Below, one piece after another: positions 38,801-50,800 of a stretch of 64,000 nucleotides of DNA (position 1 is its first letter; each line of letters begins with the position of its first letter). The stretch is taken from assembly GCA_029721435.1 (NCBI GenBank), contig CM056586.1, positions 73,180,607-73,244,606 of the forward strand, given 5' to 3'. The position numbers and the translations under genes were made by a program. The notes under the pieces were generated by a model. The model was not told the DNA's origin. It saw nothing but the letters and a program-made list of their open reading frames with translations, and made no database searches. This stretch comes from Gymnothorax reevesii. Taxonomy: Eukaryota; Chordata; Actinopteri; Anguilliformes; Muraenidae.

Positions 38801-41800
38801 GCTCCAAAACGCTCTCATGGACAAGTTGTGACCCATACATTCACCACACTATAAAATAATAATGTATTATTACGAGACGAGTTATTATCCAGGCAAATGC
38901 ATGACCAGACATATCATCTGGGCGGAGTGAATTCAAAAGCGTATGTTTACTGCAGCTACTCCGGAACTCGAAACAACACTCGAAAATCTGGACGTAGTTC
39001 TGAGTATTTGCTTCATGTGTCATAATTTTATATAATTATACATATATGTTGATATCAGTCTTCATCACAGGATTCACTGCTGTCATTAAGCTGTTGAAAT
39101 ATGGAAACCGTGTTAGGGAGAAAATATTTGAACCTTCATGTTTTTGAATGAGGGTTTCATGAAAGTGTCAATATGATGGTTCCATTACTTTTTTCCAGGT
39201 TATTTCTGGCGTAGAAGATCTGGAGTACACTGTCGCAGATGTGATCGAGGGAAAAGAGTATTTATTCAGTGTAACTGCTTTCAACAAGTGTGGACCAGGG
39301 GAGCCTGCCTATATTGATGATCCAGTGAATGTGTCGTCGCCAGCCAGTAAGTTATGCAAAATTTTGGACGTAAATTAAGGTAGTATTTTCTCTTTCGTGC
39401 AATAAATTTGAGGCAGTATAATCTCTCATTCTGTTGAATGTGATCATCAGCTGTACCAGATCCACCTGAGAATTTGAGGTGGAGAGACAAGTCCGCCAGC
39501 GGAATCTTCCTTTCCTGGGAGCCCCCAAAGTACGATGGCGGTGCTGCTATTAAGGGCTACATTGTCGATAAATGCGAACGTGGATCTGACAAATGGGAGC
39601 CCTGTGGAGACATGGTGCCTGAGCACAAGTAAGAGGAGTGATTATGTTGCAATTTGATTTTCTCAAAAAATTATGTCAGTATGTGCAGAAATACACTATA
39701 GGCCAAAAGTTTGGGGCCACCCTCAGATTTAAAAACACACATCAGCGGTTCTTTCCTTATTTATTGCACATGAAATGACTTCAGTGCATAAAATATAGGA
39801 AGCCGATGGGTTTTGGGTGAATTCCAGACCTCAGACCACATTTTAAAGCTGTCTTGACTGATTCATCACTGACCACAATGTTTTATAATTGAGTTCCAAT
39901 GGCTTTGTGTTAAAATTGTTCACATCCTAGTGCCATAAAATCATGTTATGTAACAAGAAGGCATGGCATGCTGCTTAAACGCTTTCCCCAAAACCAAGGG
40001 GTCACATCGCACCATTAAAATTCTGCGGGTGGCCCCAAACTTTTGGCCTGTGGTGTAGTATTTGTCAAATAATATTTATGTTTAAAAAATCAAAGGCATT
40101 TTAATATGTTTGAGTTTTATTGGTGGAATAAAATGGTCCCCTACCCCCAAAATGGTGCATAATTTTGTTTACTTACATACTTTCAATTATCGCTTTTACC
40201 ATTGATATACTGTGATACTTTGTCTGCTGAAATATAAATATCTTATGTATCTTTAGTGGCTTTCATGGATGCATATATATTAATTTACTTGTGAAAATGT
40301 AATTTTTGAGTTCCAGAGCAGTATGAATGCGTTGAATGCAAATGAAATTTGGTTTTAATGCATACTATTTATAGATGATGATTAAATACATTTTTTACAA
40401 AGCATAATAATCTTTGTATTACCAGTTAATTTGAGTCATCACTGTCCTTCAGATTCGAAGTGACTGGCCTCAAAGAGGGCAAGTGGTATTCCTACCGTGT
40501 CAGGGCTATCAACAGACTGGGAGCCAGCAGGCCCTGCAGGGCTACTGATGAGATCCAGGCTGTGGATCCAATAGGTAAACAATCCCTGAGTCCACAGAAA
40601 TTATGTGGAGTTGTTCTCGTTGAAGAGTTTGAAACTTCATACATTTCTTGTTTAATCCACAGAACCTCCAGATATTCAGCTGGACGTCAAACTGCTTGCT
40701 GGTTTGACTGTGAAGGCAGGGACCAAGATCGAGCTGCCTGCTCGAGTGAGAGGAAAACCAGAGCCGAAAATCACCTGGACCAAGGCGGACCTCGTCCTGA
40801 AACCGGATGACCGGGTCTCCATCGAGACTAAACCTGGTCTCACCACAGTGACCATAGAAAAGACCAGGAGAGACGACACGGCGACGTACATCATCGAGGC
40901 AGTGAACAGCTGTGGTCGAGCGACTGCAACAGTGGATGTCAACATTCTTGGTATGGAAGTTTAATGTTTTTTTTCTTCCTGTTGTGTTAATAATGTGTCT
41001 GCTGGTAATGTATTGTGTAATATATGACTTCATTAATGCTTTCAACAGATAAGCCTGGCCCTCCAGCCGCATTCGACATCTCGGAGATCACCAATCAGTC
41101 CTGCTTACTAGCATGGAACCCTCCCAGAGATGATGGCGGCTCAATGGTCACCAATTACATTGTGGAGCGGAAGGATGCAGGCAGTGAGGAGTGGAAGAAG
41201 CTTTCTACAACTGTGAAACTGACCTCTTTTAAGGCCACCAAGCTGGTGCCTCTAAAGGAATATACTTTTAGAGTGTTTGCTGAGAACCAATACGGCATCG
41301 GAGAACCTGTGCAACATGTTCCAATTGTTGCTAAGTACCCCTTCGGTATGTGAATTTTTCTTTTGTGTGTGCATGCTAGATCTACCACGATGTATTATTT
41401 TTGTTTTTAAAACCTGTATCAAAAATATGAATACACTTTTACTTTGGTTTGGAGTCTGACTATGTCCTTACTTCAGATCCACCTGGCATGCCAACTCGGC
41501 TGGAGCCATCCGACGTCGCTAAGGACTCCTTGACCCTTTCATGGCAGGAGCCAGATGAGGATGGCGGTAGCCCGATTACCGGATATTGGGTTGAGAGACT
41601 CGACCCAGAAACTGACAAGTGGATCAGATGCAACAAGCTTCCAATACTAGATACAACATACAGGTAGGAAAGATAAAGGGCTCTAAATTCGCTCCCCCCA
41701 CTCACCGCGCCTGCGCCGAGTGTCGCATTGATTTGCCTGACGCGGCTGTATCTGTAGTGTTTCATCTCTAAGGTGTTAAGAGTGCTGCAGACCGTTCTTT

Positions 41801-44800
41801 CAAATTCTTTTTTACAAAAGATCATCTTAGGTGAAGAAGTAATCTGGGAAATGCATTTGCTTCTTACTGAGGCCTTAAGAAGGATCTAAAGAAACTCTTA
41901 GCGCTAAGATCTTCTTAAATGAATCAGGGAAATGCGGCCTTTGAATGTAATCAGTTGTGCAAAATATTTGCTTCGCTTCCAGTGTGCAAGCGGCTTTACT
42001 GAGCATAGAACGCAACCATTAACCATATATATATATATATATATGCACTGCCTGATGCCGAGGCAGTTTGTGGTTGGCTGAGAAAGATGTGAAGTGGTTA
42101 ATTTGCATCACAGATTCAGCTGCGTTGATTAAGGCAGGTCAAGTTTCCATTACGCGTGACAACCGCCTTTAATCTGACATCAGGACAATCGATGTAGATA
42201 CTATAATTTATGTCCTTATTCAGATAGTTAAATTAAATAGTGCTTCCTGTAATTATTTATTGCATTGAAATGTGCCTGACATTCTGGAAACCTGCCTATG
42301 AGGTTTCGGTGATGTGTGCGCACTGTACGCCGGGTCAGCTAAATTACCACTGCACAGAAAGTAAACCAGGTTGGAGCTGGCGAGCTTTCTGCGCAACTCC
42401 AGTGGAAACTTTAGCAATGAAATTGCCACTGTGCCATGATGAATTTGTGACACCTCCCCCCGCTACGTCGCTACACCCATCTCTGCGTACGTCTGTCTAC
42501 CAAATGGCCAAAGTGGCTGCGCATGGTGTTGCACCAGACAAAATTACCACTGCGCGTGCTGCACCGGACGAAATTACCACTGCGCAGGCTGCACCGGACG
42601 AAATTACCACTGCGCAGGCTGCACCGTACGAAATTACCACTGCGCGGGCTGCACCTGACGAAATTACCACTGCGCGGGCTGCACCGGACGAAATTACCAC
42701 TGCGCAGGCTGCACCGTACGAAATTACCACTGCGCGGGCTGCACCGGACGAAATTACCACTGCGCGGGCTGCACCGGACGAAATTACCACTGCGTGGGCT
42801 GCACCAGACGAAATTACCACTGCGTGGGCTGCACCAGACGAAATTACCACTGCGCGAGCTGCACCGTACGAAATTACCACTGCGCGGGCTGCACCTGATG
42901 AAATTACCACTGCGCGGGCTGCACAGGACGAAATTACCACTGCGCGGGCTGCACCTGACGAAATTACCACTGCGCGGGCTGCACCGGACGAAATTATCAC
43001 TGCGCGGGCTGCACCTGACGAAATTACCACTGCGCGGGCTGCACCGGACGAAATTACCACTGCGCGGGCTGCACCGGACGAAATTACCACTGCGCGGGCT
43101 GCACCGGACGAAATTACCACTGCGCGGGCTGCACCGGACGAAATTACCACTGCGCGGGCTGCACCGCGCGAAATTACCACTGCGCGGGCTGCACCGGACG
43201 AAATTACCACTGCGTGGGCTGCACCGGACGAAATTACCACTGCGCAGGCTGCACCGGACGAAATTACCACTGCGCAGGCTGCACCACGCTGCGCCACCCT
43301 GCGCTGCACTGAGAAATTAGAGCCCAAAATGTTTTTGCCTTGGATTTATGGTGTTGTAGTGTTGCAGTGTATTACGCATGTGTGACTCTTTCATGCGAAA
43401 AACATCACAGCCTGGACAGTGGACACACCTGATGAAATTGTGTGGTCTAGTTATGAAGCTGAATTGGAGGAATTTCTGCCCTCCTGTTATTTCAATTTGT
43501 TAATCTTGTGCTAGTTAAACTGGATTTATATAGCTCAGTTGGCTAATTGACAAAAAAAATCCAATTTAATTGAGCCCATCTGGCAGTGCCATTATTTTCC
43601 GTTGCATCTGTCATTCTCGGGCACGAGATCATGACGTCAGCATGGCAGTCTGGTGCTTCCAGGCATCAAGGCCAATGCACTCGATCTAATGAGAAATCGC
43701 TTTGAAAATGCTGCATTGTCAGAAATACGGTTGTGTCAATGGCATTAAACAGAAGATGGCCGGTGTGACATCCACACGTTCCCAAAGGACAGGGATTTAA
43801 TTCGCCGTAGGGTTATAAACTCGCACAATGCATGTCACGATCCCATGCTTTTGCGGGCTGAAACTCTGTCTCACGTGGCTTGAGTTCAAAACAATGGCAG
43901 CCTCCGTTTGGAATTTATCTTGGAATTACGGGCTATTATCGCCAATTATGTGGAAAGGACTCATTTTCTTGCGGAAATACTTGAGTGGGGTGCTGTTGGA
44001 CGTCATTGCAGTTAATACAAGTCGAAACAGGTAGGCGTGAAAATCCTCCTTTAAATGCTAAATTTATAAAATACCAACACACACTGCTCAAAATATTTCC
44101 CACATGGGACACTTCAGCTCTGAATTGATCAGATCAGTATTTCTCGCTGCTCTAAATAAGTCAGCTTCATTTTCGCTATCGATTTCAGCAACGTATCTAG
44201 ACATTCAGGATTTTTATCATTAAACTCACTGCCATCCCTTGACAAGAACAAGGATGTTGTAATGTTCTTACAGTGCCAAGGCAGCATTTAATGTCTTCAG
44301 CATCATGTCAGGCCGCAATATGGTTACAAACAATCTCCGATAGCTCCTCCTATCAGGCCATGTGTTTGACTCATATGACGCTGCGTAACGTTCATGTCAC
44401 GTTATATACGGGAACAAATGACCATCAGAGGTAATTTTGCTGTATAATGTTGCTTCAAACTAATTTTTTAGCATCAATTATCATGGAACGAGTCTCCAAA
44501 CATGTATTCAGGCTACGCTGGAGCTGGAGGTTTGTGTCTGGGACCAATGAATTAAGCCTGGAAAGAACATGCGACTCTGGTAACTTACAGCTCGTCTGTA
44601 CTGTCTGTGTCTGTTTCTGTAGAGTGAAAGGGTTGGCTACGAAAAAGAAGCACCGATTCCGTGTCTTGGCTGAGAATCTTGCTGGGCTTGGAAAGCCAAG
44701 CAAGGAGACTGAACCGATCTTGGTGAAAGATCCTATTGGTATGATTCCTTACGATTTATTAGGATTATTACGAAGCATCAATTATTTTCAACCTTGAATT

Positions 44801-47800
44801 TTTAGTAATTATCTGACAAAGCACTAATCACACAACCTGTCACATATTGATCTTCAAAGCAAGCAAAGGTACAGGTCAAATCAAAAATCCATATTTGTTT
44901 CTCAAGATCCCCCTTGGCCTCCTGGCAAGCCCTTCGTGAAAGACATCGGAAAGACCTCTGCCATGTTACAGTGGAACAGGCCTGAGCACGACGGAGGGGC
45001 CAAGATCGAGTATTACATAATTGAAATGCTGAAGAGTGGCACCGAAGACTGGGTGAGCGTGGCTGACGATATCCCCACGACTGAGCACCTTCTGAAGGGG
45101 CTAAAGGAGCAGCAGGAGTACTCCTTCCGCATTCGAGCCGTCAACGCCGTGGGACGGAGTCAACCTAGTGACCCCTCTGATCCCGTGGTCTGCAAGGAGA
45201 GACTATGTAAGATATTACATCAAATTATAAGCATTTAGCAGAAATATATAGCTTCAGTTATAGGCTGAGTTATCCACCTGTGGTACTACTTTACTGACCC
45301 TAAATATACAAAAGATGAAGTTCAGGTGTTCTCCCATAATTGGATGTTAAATATGTTGCTGTGTTTTTAGTTCCTCCTTCCCCTCCGCGTTGGCTCGAGG
45401 TGGTCAACATCACCAAGATAAGCGCTGAGCTGAAGTGGGCAGTTCCTGAATCAGACGGAGGTTCTCCAATCACAAATTACATTATGGAGAAGAGGGACGT
45501 GAGGCGCAAGGCCTGGCAGCCCGTGGACACCACCGTGAGAGAGACCCAGTACACTGTCACACCCCTGAACGAGGGCTCTTTGTATGTGTTCCGGGTGGCA
45601 GCTGAGAACGCCGCTGGGCAGAGCGACTACTGTGAATTGGAGGACGCCGTCCTGGCGAAGGATACGTTCAGTAAGAATATTTAATGCAGGTTTACTCCTT
45701 TAATATAGACACAGTATAAATACAAGAGGAGACTGGAGTACTCATTTCACTTGCATCAATTTGTTTGGGTGCCAAGACCAACGTTTCGATGTCAATGAGT
45801 CTTGGCACCTAAATAAATTGATGTAAGTGATTTGAGCGCTCCAGGCTCGTCTTCTGTTTGTGTCTGCTGCGCTTTCGGAGAGCACCGAGCTCCGCTGAGT
45901 GAGGGCCTGCAGCACAAGAGGCTCCTTCATCTGACAGATACAGGGTGTTTAATGCATCATATCTATGCTTTTTGTGCTGTATTTTTTACGTGATGACCAC
46001 CTGCCGTAAAACGCATCTCTGCATTCGCCAGCTACCCCCGGGCCACCGTACGCCCTGACTGTGCTGGACGTCACAAAGAGACAGGTTGAACTGAAGTGGG
46101 AACCACCGAAGAACGATGGTGGTCGGCCCATTACAAAGTAAGTTTGCTTCTGAAACTTATGATTTTTAAATCTTCATTATGCTTCTATCTATATGTAGAG
46201 CATAATGTAAAATATTTGGTTTGTTTTTCCACTGCATAGCAAATGAAGACCACCAAAGAAAATCGATTTGAGTGATTTTTTGTATATTTCATTCATGATA
46301 TATTATAATTATATTTATAATAATATATAATATTGTATATTATTATTATATTTTTTGCATATTTTTTCGGTGCTTTATTTCTAAGATCGTTTTGAATTTT
46401 TAATTCATCATTTCTTCACAACGTGAAAATGTGACTGTTAATTTTTCAATTTTGGTCTTCAAATGAAATACTATCTTAATTATAACAGCCGAGTGGCCTC
46501 TGTGTGTGCGTGCTTGTGTGTGTGAGTGTCCGGCCACTCCGTGCTAGATTCCACCGGGCGCTTATCTGCTGCATAGCAGGAGCGACGCTGTTTGGCTCTG
46601 TCTTGCAGGTAACTGTGTATAGCCAATCAGTGCTAGACTCCACCGGGCACGTATCTGCAGCATAACGTGAGCGACGCTATTATAATATATACATACAGGG
46701 GGGATTCCCCCTTTGTCCTCCCCTGGGGATTCCCCCTGTATGTCCTCTCCTGGGGATTCCCCTTTGTCCTCTCCTGGGGATTCCCCCTTTTGAACCCAAG
46801 CCAATTCATCCGCAGGAGTCCTGAATCCCAAAAAACAGATGCCAGGCCGCAAGAGAAAGTAGCGCGTAATCTGCAATATAACGTGAGCAACACTATTATG
46901 CTCCGTCTTGCAGGCGACTTTGTGTCCCACTGAGCGCGGAATGTCAGCGCCGCAAATTCCCCTTGATGGTTACTTAGTTTTAGTTACTATAAAAATATTG
47001 GTCGCGTGACTGTCACCTTGGTGTTTATGGAAACACCATAGCAACACGATAGCAACGTGACAACATCATCGAGGTGCATGTGATGACATCATAATGCTGC
47101 ACGAAGTTACATAAAATAGAACCTTTGGATCCCCACGGGCAGAGTGCTAGCACTATTTAATACTAAATACTACACAATCTACTATGTACTATATTTGCAC
47201 CATATTACTGTATCTCTCCCTCATCGTTGTCTTGAATTAGTTATATAGAAAGGACATTTTAGCCAAGTCAGATGCCTTGTATTCTGAAAATAGGGCATGA
47301 GAGTCAAAATACGATCTGTATGGCGTTGAAGTCTTTGTTTTATCACACAAAACTTACATATAACAATATCATTGTGTCTAATAGATATGTAATTGAGAAG
47401 AAAGAAAAGCTGGGGACCCGCTGGATGAAAGCTGCGAAGACCCCGGGGCCCGAATGCAAATTCACAGTGTCAGATGTTGTTGAGGGAAGTGAGGTGCAAT
47501 TTCAGGTTCGCGCTGAAAATGAAGCTGGTGTTGGACACCCAAGTGAGCCCACAGACATCCTGAAAATCGAAGATCCGATCAGTACGTTTTCCTCTGTTTT
47601 AATTCTCAATAAGTGCATCACAACAACAATGAATTCTTCTGTTGAAGGTAATAACACAAGTTAATTAGCACAAGCTGTAATCAACCACCTGATTCTTTAT
47701 CCAGGTGCCCCGTCTCCCCCCCTGGGGCTGCACGTGACCGACGCTGGCAGAGGCCACATCTCCGTCGCATGGAAGCCACCTGAGAAAAACGGCGGCAGTC

Positions 47801-50800
47801 CCATCACTGGCTATCACATCGAGCTGTCTGAGGTCGGCACTGACAAGTGGATGAGAGTCAACTCGCGTCCCGTTAAAGAGTTGAAATTCACGGCAGAGGA
47901 AGGAATCAAACCAGAGAGAAAATACCTTGTGAGAGTTCGAGCCATCAATGCCGTGGGTGTTAGCGACCCGTCTGAGGCCTCTGACGAGGTCACTGCCAAG
48001 GATCCTGACTGTAAGAACCTCGCAAATTGGTTTAAATTATGCTAGTCGTTATGTTTCAGGGAAAACCAGCCAGATTATGATTTGTTTTTCCTTCAAAGGC
48101 AAGCCATCCATTAACCTGGAGACGCAGGACATCGAAGTGGTTGAGGGTAAAAAGCTGAATGTACTTGTCCCATACAAAGCCATTCCAAAACCAAGAGTAT
48201 CGTGGCTGAAAGGTGGCATTGAGGTGAAGGCTGATGACAGAGTCACCATGAGCTGTGATATTGGTACAGTACACTTAGAAGTTCTCCACTGCAAGCACGA
48301 GGATGCTGGGGCATACACTGTTACGCTGGAGAACACCCTGGGATCTGCAACTGGAACTGTCAATGTTAAAGTCATTGGTATGCTTTTGTTTATACGATAT
48401 ATTGCATGCATTATGCCTTAATTAATTTCATGAATGGATTTTTGCATTACTTAATCAACTGTGTTGTTTCCCTGAATCAACAGGTCTTCCTGGGAAATGC
48501 AAAGACATTGCTGCCAGTGAGGTCACAAAAAATTCCTGCACAATGTCTTGGAATCCTCCAGATAATGATGGGGGCACACCTATCTTGCGCTATGTTCTGG
48601 AGCGGCGAGAAACTGCCAAAAAGACCTTCATGCCTGTGATGACAGACAACAAATTGACTTGTAAAGTTAAGGATCTGATGGTGCATGGGGAGTATTATTT
48701 CCGTGTTAAGGCAGTAAATAAGATTGGAGGTGGCGAATATATTGAGACGCAAAACCCTGTGATTACGGAGGAACAGAAACGTAAGTGATAATAAAAGCTG
48801 GCACCAGCTGTTAGTGTTCAGACAGGATTCTATTTGTATTTTTGCCTGTATTTGCTGCGGAGGTCAAAATATTTGTGTATTTTAATAAAATGATAGCAGG
48901 TGCAGTTTGGAAGTTTTTACAAACCCAACAATGAGCACACATAGCCATAAACAATGAAAATTAAACATTTAAAAGTAACTTGCAAATTAGATTTTTTTCC
49001 CCGATACTAACAAATTATTTTCCAGGATTGTCTTAAAATTGAAAAAACATTTAATTTATATTCCAGAGCGACCAGATGCACCTATTGATGTTGAAGCTCA
49101 CAGTCCAACCTCACAGTCTGTGACTCTGACTTGGAGCCCCCCTCCAAGTGATGGTGGCTGCCCAATATTGGGCTATATTGTGGAGAAGATGGAAAAGGAT
49201 GGTGATAAGTTTGAGCGATGCACTGAGGCTCTGGTGCCTGGACTGTCCTTCAAACTGACAGGCTTGGAAGAGGGCAAGGAATATCAGTTCCGTGTCCGTG
49301 CTGAAAATATTGCTGGAGTCAGCGATCCATCCCGCAGCACACAGCTAATCAAAGCTGCCGACCCTGTCGGTAAGCACGGCTGGAGGCTTTATTATTACCA
49401 TTTACATAGGAAATAATTGCAGTAATTGAATTCATTTACTTTCAATCACCATTTAAATTTAAATAGTCGGCTCATCTAGCTTCAATGAAACTTCATTTCA
49501 GAACCACCTAAGGTCCGTCTGAGGGGAAGTCAAGAATATGGCCTGAGCTTCAAAAAAGGAGAAGAGATTAAAGTGGATGCCATCATCTCAGGATCTCCTT
49601 ACCCAACTGTGACATGGCTGAGGAACGATGAGGTCATTAAACCAGAGGCTGTTAAGAGACAGCAGAGGGTGGTTGTGAGGAGGAGAAAGGCTAAGGATGC
49701 TCCTGAAGAACCAGAGGAGCCTTACCACCCATCCCTTCCGGAACGTCTCTCATTTGACATGTACAAGAGGGGCGAGTGCTCACTTATGGTACGCGACTCC
49801 ATCAGGACTGACCACGGGCTTTTTGTTGTGAAAGTTGAGAACCCACATGGTGCAGACACGGCGTTCTGTGAGGTCAATATTCTTGGTAAGTTAGTCCACT
49901 CATTAAGTTTATCAGTTCATATGGTTTTGATTTTTTACTGTACTGTTTAGATTTTTTTAAAATTGATTTTTTTCCCCAACTTGTAACCTGCAGATAAACC
50001 TGGACCTCCAGTCAATATTACCTTTGATGACATCAGGAACACATCTCTCATCTGCCAGTGGGAACCACCTCTAGATAATGGTGGCACCGAAATTACTAGT
50101 TACATTGTGGAGAAAAAAGACGCATCGAAAAAAGATGACGATGATGCATGGGTTACTGTAACTGCAAACGTTAAAGGATGCAAGCATCAGGTGACCAAAC
50201 TCATTGAAGGAAAGGAGTACATTTTCCGTGTGACGGCTGAAAACAAGATTGGTCCAGGGCGTCCACGTGTGTCAGCACCAGTTATGGCTAAGAATCAGTT
50301 TGGTAAGGGAATTTCATGCACCATTCAGATGGAAATTGCATACTTTTCGAAAGTTAGAATTTTCAATTCTTAAATTTTCATTTCCTATTTGTATTGAAGA
50401 ACCACCCGATGCTCCCAACATGCCTAAAACTGGAGAAACTGCTGCAAACAGCATTCTCGTTTCTTGGAATGAGCCTAAAGACAATGGAAGCCCCATCTTG
50501 GGCTACTGGTTGGAGAGAAAAGAAGTCAACAGCACGCATTGGACCAGAGTGAACCGCAACTTGCTCAGTGCCCTGGAAATGAGAGCTGAAGGACTGATGG
50601 AGGGTTTAACGTATATCTTCAGAGTGTGCGCAGAGAATTTAGCTGGACCTGGACCTTTCAGTGTCCCATCTGAGCCCAAGACAGCACAAGATCCAATTCG
50701 TAAGTTAATGAGTTTGACAGCACATTACATGTTTAACATAATGAAATAATAATCAAAAAAACGAAAAAATTATATTTTAAAACACTCTTCAACCCTAACT

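Larger units (their letters stand above)
41664..44622. other. long intron with element and minisatellite
   Basis: Contains the 41678-43325 element with its minisatellite and a short (AT)n at about 42026-42045. From 43330 to 44622 no exon or clear repeat. Confidence 0.7.

Noticed and set aside
42541..43290. CRISPR-like array
   Set aside because: The 30-bp repeats are directly adjacent with no spacers, and the host is a vertebrate gene.
42497..43327. 276-codon open frame on the minus strand with an [10 protein letters not shown] repeat
   Set aside because: Complement of the same minisatellite; no start context, splice or domain support.
42240..43385. Long open frame of 381 codons on the + strand (and another + frame of 265 codons) with an [10 protein letters not shown] repeat
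   Set aside because: It is a 30-bp minisatellite whose period is a multiple of three. Frames are open on both strands, and the repeat sits in an intron between two halves of a titin FnIII.
49039..49066. Extension of the FnIII 13 open frame upstream of its acceptor
   Set aside because: The frame is open by chance into the intron; the TTCCAG acceptor and phase 1 place the exon start at 49067. The same applies to other exons whose frame runs past the splice sites.
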